The position numbers and the translations under genes are program-made. From contig CADAHD010000135.1 in NCBI GenBank assembly GCA_902787595.1, positions 1 through 11,725 on the forward strand: a stretch of DNA of 11,725 nucleotides. Reading direction: 5' to 3'. Positions 1 to 6,301 of the stretch are shown in pieces (position 1 is the stretch's first letter; every line of letters starts with the position of its first letter). This DNA is from an uncultured Lachnospiraceae bacterium (lineage in GTDB: Bacteria > Bacillota_A > Clostridia > Lachnospirales > Lachnospiraceae). Below the pieces are notes generated by a model. It searched no databases. It had not been told where the DNA came from and saw nothing but the letters and a program-made list of their open reading frames with translations.

Positions 1-2
1 AC

Positions 3-59
3 GCGCGCACGGCTGCCAATCTATATAAAATAGAAGAACTTTTAAGGAAGGAAGCGTAA
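3..59 (+). CDS. C-terminal tail of an upstream gene (possibly guanylate kinase)
   Basis: An open frame enters from the left edge and gives 18 residues (ARTAANLYKIEELLRKEA) before a TAA at 57-59. The stop lies 5 bases before the rpoZ start, which is typical of an operon. In many Bacillota gmk (guanylate kinase) precedes rpoZ and coaBC, so gmk is the natural guess. The tail itself is too short and variable to prove it. The sequence AAGGAAGGAAG inside this tail is the likely ribosome binding site for rpoZ. Confidence 0.4.
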   Translation, partial: ARTAANLYKIEELLRKEA

Positions 60-64
60 AGAAT

Positions 65-286
65 ATGAAGCAGATGGATATCGTGCATCCGCCGATGAAA
101 GAGCTTTTGACGAAGGTGGACAGCCGCTACACGTTGGCGGTGCTGGCGGCGAAGCGGGCAAGGCAGCTCCAGGACGGCGCGGAGGTCAAGGTGAAGGTGC
201 CGTCCAACAAGAACGTGACGCGTGCGCTGGCCGAGGTCGCGGAAGACAAGATCGGCTACGAGCGCACGAAGCTTTGCATAAAGTAA
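65..286 (+). CDS. rpoZ: DNA-directed RNA polymerase omega subunit
   Basis: This 73-residue protein matches the omega subunit in length and motifs. An N-terminal segment with HPPMKELLTKVDSRYTL is followed by the family signature AAKRARQL near residues 28-35, then by a VTRALAEVAEDKI helix typical of RpoZ. Omega binds the beta-prime subunit and helps core RNA polymerase assemble. The start ATG at 65 follows AGGAAGGAAG by about 10 bases; a second ATG at 74 is possible but less well placed. The gene lies 5 bases after an upstream stop and 13 bases before coaBC, so it is mid-operon. Codons are strongly G+C-ending, unlike all genes right of about 653, consistent with a different source organism. It is complete. 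Confidence 0.95.
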   Translation: MKQMDIVHPPMKELLTKVDSRYTLAVLAAKRARQLQDGAEVKVKVPSNKNVTRALAEVAEDKIGYERTKLCIK

Positions 287-299
287 AGGAAACAAAATA

Positions 300-653
300 A
301 TGCTTCAAGGAAAGAAAATATTATTGGGCGTCACGGGCGGCATTGCCGCTTACAAGGCGGTGGAGGTCGTCAGCCGTCTCCGCAAGGCGGGGGCGGAGGT
401 GCGCGTCGTCATGACGAAGGAAGCGACGGAATTCGTCACCGAGCTGACCTTCCGCGAGATCAGCGGCAACCCTGTCACCGTCGATATGTGGGCGCCGGTG
501 CAGCATTGGAACGTCGCGCATATCGCGCTGGCCGACTGGGCGGATCTCGTGCTTGTTGCTCCCGCTACCGCGAACATTCTCGCAAAGGCCGCGCTGGGCG
601 TTGCCGACGATATGCTGACGACGACGATGCTTGCGATCACGGCGCCGGTATTG
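300..653 (+). CDS. coaBC: CoaBC (Dfp) N-terminal part, cut at a chimeric junction
   Basis: The gene encodes the start of the bifunctional phosphopantothenoylcysteine decarboxylase / phosphopantothenate-cysteine ligase of coenzyme A synthesis. Only the flavoprotein decarboxylase half is begun. GVTGGIAAYKA (residues 10-20) is the FMN-binding start. The catalytic histidine is His74 in VAHIALADWADL, followed by the APATANILAKAALGVADDML flavoprotein signature at 87-106. The match ends at APVL (residue 118), exactly where the family continues with the PAMN substrate-binding motif. From there the frame runs on to 740 as nonsense antisense to a CheX-like gene. The start ATG at 300 is preceded by AAAGGAA and lies 13 bases after rpoZ. 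A full CoaBC is about 400 residues, so more than two thirds is missing. I attribute this to a sequence join, not to a real mutation. Confidence 0.9.
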
Positions 654-664
654 ACAGGCGTATC
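648..664. other. Chimeric junction between two unrelated DNAs
   Basis: To the left, coaBC on the + strand is intact up to codon 118 (TTG, 651-653). To the right, a CheX-like gene on the - strand is readable down to GDTPV (codons at 653-667). The two genes meet tail to tail with no stop codon for either and no spacer. Third-position G+C bias changes at the same place. Neither side shows a transposon end, att site or long repeat. The exact breakpoint is uncertain by a few bases. A library, amplification or assembly artefact is the simplest reading. Confidence 0.85.
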
Positions 665-1549
665 TCCTGCCGTAAATTCCGAATCGACGGATATTACTAT
701 ATCGACCTTTTTTCCTTCCAGGTATACCGGAACCACATAGAAATCACCGGCCGCCTTCTGATCCTTAAAGCTGAGCGGGGGCTCCATATCGATATCGGTA
801 CCCTTTTTGCTGAGCTCCGATGCAAATATACCACCCGTGACATTAATGAATTCGCTTACCGAATCGTAAGTATCCACAACCACATCAGTTTTTTCATCAT
901 GCGCAAAACTGTTTCCTATCTTAAGAAACGCTTCGCTGTCTTCCTCTGCCGCTATTCCTATAAACACGGAATGATCTCCGGCCAGCTCCTGCACGGACAG
1001 ATGTGAATAAGGCAGTTCCTTTAAATGCTTTACCTTCTCGATATAGAAGTCCGCAGATATGAATCTCACAAAATTTCTTAATATCAGCCCTGCTATATCA
1101 ATAACATAAGGCTTCTTTGAGAATATGAAAAGAGGCATCAGCGCGTCCATGTCATCCGACTTCAAAGCCTCCATCTCGGCATCCGAAAAGCCGGCGTCTT
1201 TCTTATATGCCTTAAGGAATTCTTCGATATCCCTGTTTGAAAGGCCGGTCATCTCTGTAAGCAGTTCGACGAACTGCATATAAGCATCGCCCTGTTTTGA
1301 AAGCAGGGTTTTGAGCTTTTCATCGGTCAGCAGGCCCATTTCAATAGCCACATCTCCGAAACGCTTGTCTTCACGTTTCTGGATCTCGTTTATTTCCGTA
1401 ACCTGCTCTTCCGTCATATAGCCTTCCGCTATGGCGATGGTACCCAGCTTAACCCTTACGGTCTTTTGCTTATCTATTATCTGTTTAAGGATCGTGGGAG
1501 AAAAAATCTTATTCTCGATCAGATATTTACCGAATAATTGTACAAACAT
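656..1549 (-). CDS. CheX-like protein with N-terminal helical domain, 3' end cut
   Basis: About 299 residues are readable before the junction; the natural stop is not visible, although the protein may be nearly complete. Residues 1-115 form a helical region with two similar segments (KLGTIAIAEGYMTEEQVTEI and FGDVAIEMGLLTDEKLKTLL), resembling the MshEN/type II secretion E N-terminal repeat. The C-terminal half resembles CheX/CheC phosphatases: the E-x-x-N motif is present as E233-F-I-N236, followed by GGIFASELS. CheX proteins dephosphorylate CheY-P, so a response-regulator phosphatase role is plausible. I chose ATG 1549 because AGGGGG lies about 8 bases upstream; the longer frame from 1573 has no ribosome binding site. 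No flagellar or chemotaxis gene is nearby. The frame runs on to 350 only as antisense of coaBC. Confidence 0.7.
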
Positions 1550-1563
1550 GCTTACGTACCCCC

Positions 1564-1652
1564 TAAAAATCATTTAATCTATATTATCATATTTATAATT
1601 AAAATAAAAGATGTGTATGCATTATCAGTCAGTTTTTTGGATTTTTATGTTA
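1564..1652 (-). promoter_or_regulatory. A+T-rich probable promoter region of the CheX-like gene
   Basis: The roughly 100 bases between the Fe-S protein stop and the CheX-like start are strikingly A+T-rich on this strand, with TATAAATATGATAATATAG about 20-40 bases upstream of the chosen start. A CTGACT further up could be a weak -35, but the spacing is about 20 or more. I see no hairpin with a T-run that would be a convincing terminator for the upstream gene. A promoter here is likely from composition, but its exact position is not certain. Confidence 0.35.
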
Positions 1653-2498
1653 CTATTCACTGCTCTCCGGCCGTGATAGCTTTTCCGGCTTTATCTTCGC
1701 CCCGTAACTTATGGCCTTTTCCGGACAAGTCCCTATGCACTCCCCGCATTGTATGCATTCCCTGTCGCAGACCTTCTTAACGTCCATTTTGCACTTATGA
1801 ACGCAGGCATTGCAGCCGGTGCATTTGGAAGCGTCCACCTTTATCCCGAAGAAAGCTATGGGATTAAAGAGCGAATAGATCGCTCCCAGCGGGCAGATAA
1901 AACGGCAGAAGGCCCTGTGACAGAACACGCATGCCGCCAGTATCAGCAGAAGCAGCGCAGCTTTCCAGCTGAACAAAAAGCCCGCCAGTTTCCTTAAAGA
2001 CTCATTTGCTATAAGCAGCGGTATGCCGCCCTCCAGCGTGCCTGCGGGGCAGATGAACTTGCAGAATCCCGGTATTTTGAGCGCTATGGGAATGATGATA
2101 ACAAAAACCGCCAGTATGACATATTTTAAATATGTCAGCACGGCGGTCACTTTATTCTTCTTTATCTTTTTTACGGGTATCTTATCCAGCAGATCCTGCA
2201 GTAGCCCGAAAGGACACAGAAAACCGCAGATCAGACGGCCAAAAAGCAGGCCAAACAGCAGCAGCATGCCCAGGATATAATAGGGTATGCTGTGAACAAG
2301 ATTAAACAGCCCCGACTGCAGGCTGCCCAGAGGACAGGCTCCTACAGCCCCCGGGCAGGAATAGCAGTTAAGCCCGGGAACACAGAGACCTTTTGTGTCG
2401 CCCTTATAGATATGGCCTGTGGTAAAACCCTTGATATTGCAGTTATACAGTACCGCTGCTATCAACTGGCTCAGGCGTCTTCCAAAGCCTTTCTTCAT
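1653..2498 (-). CDS. NapH-like 4Fe-4S membrane protein
   Basis: This is a 281-residue polytopic membrane protein of the NapH/CcoG-like ferredoxin family. Hydrophobic helices lie at about 72-92, 117-142 and 172-194. Three C-x3-CP motifs (C91/C95, C146/C150, C198/C202) match the family, which couples membrane helices to electron transfer. A C-terminal domain has two classic 4Fe-4S sets: C226, C229, C232, C236 and C248, C251, C254, C258. Additional cysteines (39, 45, 48, 55) lie in an N-terminal loop with SCPG and ACPLG. I chose ATG 2498 because it overlaps by one base the TGA of the small CXXC gene (TGATG); a GTG at 2516 lies inside that gene. It probably supplies electrons across the membrane to the partner thioredoxin-like proteins encoded just upstream. 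The electron donor and final target are not visible. Confidence 0.85.
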   Translation of the reverse strand: MKKGFGRRLSQLIAAVLYNCNIKGFTTGHIYKGDTKGLCVPGLNCYSCPGAVGACPLGSLQSGLFNLVHSIPYYILGMLLLFGLLFGRLICGFLCPFGLLQDLLDKIPVKKIKKNKVTAVLTYLKYVILAVFVIIIPIALKIPGFCKFICPAGTLEGGIPLLIANESLRKLAGFLFSWKAALLLLILAACVFCHRAFCRFICPLGAIYSLFNPIAFFGIKVDASKCTGCNACVHKCKMDVKKVCDRECIQCGECIGTCPEKAISYGAKIKPEKLSRPESSE

Positions 2499-2635
2499 CA
2501 GCCGATACCTATGCACTCGTAGCAGACCATAACAGCTTTATTCTTAACATCGTTAAATCCACTGTCTGCCAGACCTGCTATAATGAGCGCAGCCGATATG
2601 ATAAGCAGCGCCGTCTTAACTATGAGTTTTTTCAT
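2498..2635 (-). CDS. Small membrane CXXC protein, CD1871A-like (45 aa)
   Basis: This short gene encodes 45 residues: a MKK start, a single hydrophobic helix (about residues 5-22), a short polar stretch, and the C-terminus VCYECIGIG with C38-x-x-C41. From memory, this layout matches the family annotated as CD1871A family CXXC motif-containing protein in clostridia, where a C-terminal CxECIGIG-type end is typical. The reality of the gene is supported by overlaps on both sides. Its ATG shares ATGA with the stop of the TlpA-like gene, and its TGA shares one base with the start of the Fe-S protein gene. The cysteine pair is at the end opposite the anchor, suitable for thiol exchange with the TlpA-like lipoprotein or for contact with the Fe-S protein. 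Function is inferred from context only. Confidence 0.8.
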   Translation of the reverse strand: MKKLIVKTALLIISAALIIAGLADSGFNDVKNKAVMVCYECIGIG

Positions 2636-3393
2636 TTAAGGCACTCCGCTATGGATGAGCTGTATTCACGATACATGGAGTCGGCGTCAGAAGCGCCTTC
2701 AAAGATCTCATGGATCACGCCATGATCCACCACAAGTGTATAGGGAATACCATCGGTAGGATAATAATAACCCACAGTATAGTCCGTATCATAAGCTATA
2801 GGATAAGTATAGCCATTGTTTTTGACGAAATTATTTACAACGGAAACCGACTCTGCGCAGTTGACGCCTAAGATGACTGCGTCCCCGTCTGCATGAAGGC
2901 GCTCAAAAGCAGGCATCTCACCTACACAGGGCCCGCACCAGCTTGCCCAGAAGTTGATCAGGACCACTTCATCGTCATGATCCGAAAGGGTAAAGCTGGA
3001 ACCATCCACCAGTTTCACAGTAAAATCGGGTGCAACGTCACCTTCATTCAAATCCTTGACGCTGCCTGTTCCCAGAGTGGCATTGGGCCTGTTTTCAAGA
3101 CGGGGATCCTTTTCTCCCTTTTCTTCTTTTTCTTTCCCGACTTCCACAGTCTCATCCTTTTCCTGTTCCGGAGCGGGCGTGGTACTGTCTTCTTCAGCAT
3201 CCTTCCCGGAAGCGGCTGCTGAACTGTCTTCTTCCTCATCCGCCTCGGCGGGCGCTACCTCATCATCATCCTTTTCTTCACGCTCATCTTTCTCATATGT
3301 CCCGCGTTCTGAATTACCGCCGGTATCAGAGCTTCCACAGGCCGCCAGTACGACGGCCATGGAAAAAGCTGCCAGTAAATATCTTTTTTTCAT
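2632..3393 (-). CDS. TlpA/ResA-like thioredoxin lipoprotein
   Basis: This is a 253-residue extracytoplasmic thiol-disulfide oxidoreductase. The N-terminus is a lipoprotein signal (KKRYLLAAFSMAVVLAAC) with lipid-acceptor C19. Residues 20-100 are a low-complexity linker rich in Glu, Asp, Lys, Ser and Ala. The thioredoxin-fold domain starts at about 112 (EGDVAPDFTVKLVDG) and has the active site WCGPC (C153-C156), with the cis-proline in GIPYT (P217). Extra cysteines are C179 and C251. TlpA/ResA proteins reduce disulfides in exported proteins, for example apocytochromes, but no cytochrome gene is visible here. The start ATG is well supported by AAAGGAG about 6 bases upstream. The stop overlaps the start of the small CXXC gene (ATGA), indicating translational coupling. 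No clear promoter was found in the 110 bases after ackA. Confidence 0.9.
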   Translation of the reverse strand: MKKRYLLAAFSMAVVLAACGSSDTGGNSERGTYEKDEREEKDDDEVAPAEADEEEDSSAAASGKDAEEDSTTPAPEQEKDETVEVGKEKEEKGEKDPRLENRPNATLGTGSVKDLNEGDVAPDFTVKLVDGSSFTLSDHDDEVVLINFWASWCGPCVGEMPAFERLHADGDAVILGVNCAESVSVVNNFVKNNGYTYPIAYDTDYTVGYYYPTDGIPYTLVVDHGVIHEIFEGASDADSMYREYSSSIAECLK

Positions 3394-3420
3394 ACATACT
3401 CCTTTATAGTTTCTTAGGGA

Positions 3421-3486
3421 CTTCCGTTAAGGCTGCTACTAATCAATCTTTCGATAAGACCGTTATTCCATTTGCCTTCCGTTAAG
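3421..3486. repeat. Pair of 11-bp direct repeats between ackA and the TlpA-like gene
   Basis: CTTCCGTTAAG occurs at 3421-3431 and again at 3476-3486, 44 bases apart, within the 111-base gap downstream of ackA and upstream of the TlpA-like gene. A related CCGTTATTCC lies between them. They could be paired regulator sites or chance; there is no hairpin and no terminator-like T-run. Confidence 0.45.
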
Positions 3487-3504
3487 CCCGTTTTTCTAAG
3501 CACC

Positions 3505-4701
3505 TTATTTTATCAGTTCCAGTGTCTGTCTTGCGATTGCCAGCTCCTCGTTGGTGGGAACTACCATTACCGTAACCTTGCTTCCGGGCTCTGTCACGAT
3601 AATCTCCTCGCCACGAACCTTAAGCTTCTCATCATCTATTATCGCTCCAAGATATCCCAGATACTTGCATACACGTGTCTTTACGCCGTAACTGTTCTCA
3701 CCGATGCCGGCGGTGAATGCTATGATATCCACGCCCTGCATTGCCATCGCGTAGGAACCGATGTACTTAGCCACGCGGTAGCTGTACGCATCCAGAGTCA
3801 TGGCTGCCAGATCGTTGCCGTTATCGGCTGCATCGCACAGATCGCGGAAGTCGCTGGAAAGACCGTTTGACAGACCCAGCACGCCGCTCTTTTTATTCAG
3901 CACATTGTTCATCTGCGCGGGAGTAAGCCCTTCCTTTTCGCAGATGAAATCAAAGATGGCGGGATCCATGTCACCGCTCCTGGTGCCCATGAACAGACCC
4001 TCAAGAGGAGTAAGACCCATGGAAGTATCGATACACTCGCCGTTCTTTACTGCAGAAATGGATGCGCCGTTGCCCAGGTGGCAGACTATTATCTTAAGAT
4101 CCTTACGGTCCTTGCCCAGTATCTCTGCCGCGCGCGCGGAAACATAATCGTGGCTGGTGCCGTGGAAACCGTAACGGCGGATCTTGTACTTCTCATAATA
4201 CTCATAGGGAAGGCCATACATATAAGCCTTTCTGGGCATGGTCTGATGGAAAGCGGTATCGAATACTGCTGCCTGAGGCACGCCGGGCATATTCTCCGCA
4301 CAGGCGCGGATGCCGATAAGGTTTGCGGGATTGTGAAGAGGAGCCAGACTGCTGAGCTCTTCGATATCCTTGATAACACTGTCATTGATGAGTACGGCTT
4401 TATTGAACTTCTCACCGCCATGCACTACGCGGTGGCCTACAGCGCCTATCTCGGAAAGCGACTTGATAACGCCGTGTCCGGGGTCGGTAAGAGCATCGAT
4501 GACCATCTTTACCGCTACGGAATGATCGGGGATATCCGCCTTTATCTCAACCTTATCCTTGCCGGCAGGTGAGTGGGTAAGCTCGCTGCCTTCTATGCCT
4601 ATTCGCTCTACAAGTCCCTTTGCCAGCACCTTCTCGCTCTCCGAATCGATCAGCTGGTACTTAAGAGATGAGCTGCCGCAGTTGATAACCAGAATGTTCA
4701 T
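3505..4701 (-). CDS. ackA: Acetate kinase
   Basis: Acetate kinase interconverts acetyl phosphate + ADP and acetate + ATP in the cytoplasm, the last ATP-yielding step of mixed-acid fermentation. The protein is complete at 398 residues, the usual length. Catalytic and binding residues known from the Methanosarcina enzyme are all in register: N7 (NCGSSSLK), R91 (GHRVVHGG), H123, D148 (VFDTAFH), H180 (YGFHGTSH) and R241 (GTRSGDMDP). The ATP-binding GNGAS (211-214 region) and AGIGEN (331-336) are also present, and a glutamate occurs at 385. The start is fixed by AAGGAGG 9 bases before ATG. A good promoter lies just upstream. Its usual partner pta is not adjacent; the neighbours are a decarboxylase upstream and a redox cassette downstream, so ackA is probably transcribed alone or with the redox cassette. 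Confidence 0.97.
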   Translation of the reverse strand: MNILVINCGSSSLKYQLIDSESEKVLAKGLVERIGIEGSELTHSPAGKDKVEIKADIPDHSVAVKMVIDALTDPGHGVIKSLSEIGAVGHRVVHGGEKFNKAVLINDSVIKDIEELSSLAPLHNPANLIGIRACAENMPGVPQAAVFDTAFHQTMPRKAYMYGLPYEYYEKYKIRRYGFHGTSHDYVSARAAEILGKDRKDLKIIVCHLGNGASISAVKNGECIDTSMGLTPLEGLFMGTRSGDMDPAIFDFICEKEGLTPAQMNNVLNKKSGVLGLSNGLSSDFRDLCDAADNGNDLAAMTLDAYSYRVAKYIGSYAMAMQGVDIIAFTAGIGENSYGVKTRVCKYLGYLGAIIDDEKLKVRGEEIIVTEPGSKVTVMVVPTNEELAIARQTLELIK

Positions 4702-4752
4702 TTTATGTATTCCTCCTTATTGTTAGACGGGCCAAAGCCCACATTGATACAG

Positions 4753-4781
4753 ATTATATCACTATAAGCATTCTATGTCGA
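4753..4781 (-). promoter_or_regulatory. Sigma-A-type promoter for ackA
   Basis: On this strand TCGACA (4776-4781, five of six to TTGACA) is followed, after exactly 17 bases, by a perfect TATAAT (4753-4758). Transcription would start near 4746, leaving a leader of about 45 bases that contains a small GGGC/GCCC hairpin and the AAGGAGG ribosome binding site of ackA. Confidence 0.75.
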
Positions 4782-4791
4782 ATATGCTTCT

Positions 4792-4836
4792 ATCCTGTGA
4801 CTGCTTTTCCGATTTTCGCCATTTAGGTCACAGGAT
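4792..4836. repeat. 10-bp inverted repeat at the decarboxylase-ackA boundary
   Basis: ATCCTGTGAC at 4792-4801 is perfectly mirrored by GTCACAGGAT at 4827-4836, with a 25-base loop. One arm is inside the last codons of the decarboxylase gene, and the other lies just upstream of the ackA -35 box. There is no T-run, so this is not a standard terminator. It may be a weak transcript end, an operator for ackA, or chance. Confidence 0.45.
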
Positions 4837-6298
4837 CGGCTTTTATCCCCCTGATGCTGCAGCCGGACTTAAGCAGCAGATCGATCTCTTCAAGGATATC
4901 TGCCGTGATCTGCTCACCCGGAACCAATATGGGGCGGCCGGGCGGATAAGCCATTACACTTGCAGCGCTGATATGGCCGGCTGCTGCCGCCATGGGCACA
5001 TCCTCGTATTCTGCTTCCCAGGCATCGCTTAAACTCATGGCTGCAAACGCATCCTTAACACAGCGGATACTGTATCCACCATACTGAATAACATTCACCA
5101 CATGCGTTCTATCCTGCCCGTAATGATCACAATCTTCCTGTACATCATTACCGTGACTATCACATACGTCCTTCCCGGCGCCATAATGTCCACAGCCCTC
5201 CCCGGCGTATGCTGCTCCGCCGCTCTGCCATCTGTCATCGATATCTTTCACGGCCTCTGCAAGCTTCCTGTAATCCTCATCCTCATCATACACGCTGCAG
5301 ATCAGCAGCACATAAGCAGGCAGAGACATTTCGGGTTCTATGCCGCGCGCACGCAATTCTTCGTGCAGTCTTGTACCGCTCACTCCGTCTGCGGGACACA
5401 GCAGTATCTTGCAGGGTTCGGGGGATACGCTCTCCCCGTCATAAGCATCTCTCAGCCTGATATTCTTAAGCCCCTTAAGGCTTTCACTCAGGCGCCTGCG
5501 ACGGTCAAAGAACGCCTCCCAGTCATATCCAGCATTTATGCATTCATCCATTACAGCCATCAGCGAATACGAAGGGGAAGAAGTCTGGTATACGGAAAGA
5601 AAAGCATTTGTCCGCAATGCACTTACCCTTTCTCCCTTTATATGCAAAAGCGCCGCCTGATTTGGGCAGGGCAGGGTCTTATGCAGGCTCATCACCACCA
5701 TATCGGCGCCTGCTGCCACCGCGCATTGCGGGAACGTTTCCGACATTGCAAAATGCGCGCCGTGCGCCGCATCCACTATCAGCTTTTTCCCCGCAGAATG
5801 AAGATATGAGGCTATTGCCGCCACATCAGCTGCAAATCCCTCATAGGACGGAGATGTTATGAATACCGCTTCGGCTTCGGGATCTGCTGCCACAGCATCT
5901 TTAACACGATCAAGACTCACTCCGCAGCCTGCGCCGCACAGCGGATCGCAGTCCTCATAAATGTATGAAAGCTTAAGGTCCCTGAGCATCGCCGCGTGAT
6001 AAGCGCTTTTATGCGAAGCTCTCTGCATGATCAGATGGCCGCCGCGTTTTACCGCTGCGCTTATCGCAGTCAGCACTCCTACCGTGCTCCCGTTCACCAG
6101 ATAAAAACAATGATCGGATCCGTAACGCTTTGCAGCGCATTCAAGCGCTTCCTTTAACATGCCTTCGGGAGCATACAGATCATCAAGTCCCGGAAGCTCA
6201 GTCACATCCAGCGGATCCAGCCTTCCCTTATGCCCCGGCATATGAAAGGAAGTCATATCTGATAATGCATATTTTTCAAGGCTTTCCTTAAGACCCAA
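4823..6298 (-). CDS. PLP-dependent Orn/Lys/Arg-type decarboxylase
   Basis: This is a 491-residue fold-type I PLP decarboxylase of the Orn/Lys/Arg family (the SpeA/YaaO/Cad-like major domain, without an N-terminal wing). The start motif SFHMPGHKG lies at 17-25 and NGSTVGVL at 69-76. The PLP-contact aspartate is D176 in DAAHGAHF and the PLP lysine is K207 in SLHKTLP. The C-terminal domain carries YPPGRPILVPGE at 451-462. It would make a polyamine or cadaverine while consuming a proton; the substrate cannot be read from sequence. An unusual Cys/His-rich segment at 358-400 sits between the two domains. The start is a TTG, 3 bases after the stop of the preceding gene, with GGGAG 8 bases upstream; no ATG fits before the first conserved motif. 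It is probably cotranscribed with the genes upstream. Confidence 0.88.
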   Translation of the reverse strand: MGLKESLEKYALSDMTSFHMPGHKGRLDPLDVTELPGLDDLYAPEGMLKEALECAAKRYGSDHCFYLVNGSTVGVLTAISAAVKRGGHLIMQRASHKSAYHAAMLRDLKLSYIYEDCDPLCGAGCGVSLDRVKDAVAADPEAEAVFITSPSYEGFAADVAAIASYLHSAGKKLIVDAAHGAHFAMSETFPQCAVAAGADMVVMSLHKTLPCPNQAALLHIKGERVSALRTNAFLSVYQTSSPSYSLMAVMDECINAGYDWEAFFDRRRRLSESLKGLKNIRLRDAYDGESVSPEPCKILLCPADGVSGTRLHEELRARGIEPEMSLPAYVLLICSVYDEDEDYRKLAEAVKDIDDRWQSGGAAYAGEGCGHYGAGKDVCDSHGNDVQEDCDHYGQDRTHVVNVIQYGGYSIRCVKDAFAAMSLSDAWEAEYEDVPMAAAAGHISAASVMAYPPGRPILVPGEQITADILEEIDLLLKSGCSIRGIKADPVT

Positions 6299-6301
6299 AG
6301 C

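Noticed and set aside
350..652. C-terminal extension of the CheX-like frame to a stop at 350
   Set aside because: It is the antisense of coaBC in different codon usage (Ser/Ala/Arg/Thr-rich), created by the join.
654..740. Continuation of the coaBC frame past the junction to a stop at 740
   Set aside because: The 28 residues after codon 118 have no resemblance to CoaBC and are antisense to the CheX-like gene, so this is not a natural truncated protein.
488..1006. A 172-codon + strand frame crossing the junction
   Set aside because: It spans both halves of the chimera in a shadow frame, is Arg/Tyr/Cys-rich and has no family features.
3056..3409. Ser/Phe-rich + strand frame opposite the TlpA-like gene
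   Set aside because: It is only the complement of the acidic low-complexity linker (Glu/Asp codons read backwards as Ser/Phe).
3421..3486. Target-site duplication or att sites from an excised element
   Set aside because: The 11-bp repeats flank only 44 bases with no inverted ends and no integrase or transposase nearby.
3394..3504. Possible terminator or promoter between ackA and the TlpA-like gene
   Set aside because: I found no stem with a T-run and no -35/-10 pair at good spacing; only the short direct repeats are listed.
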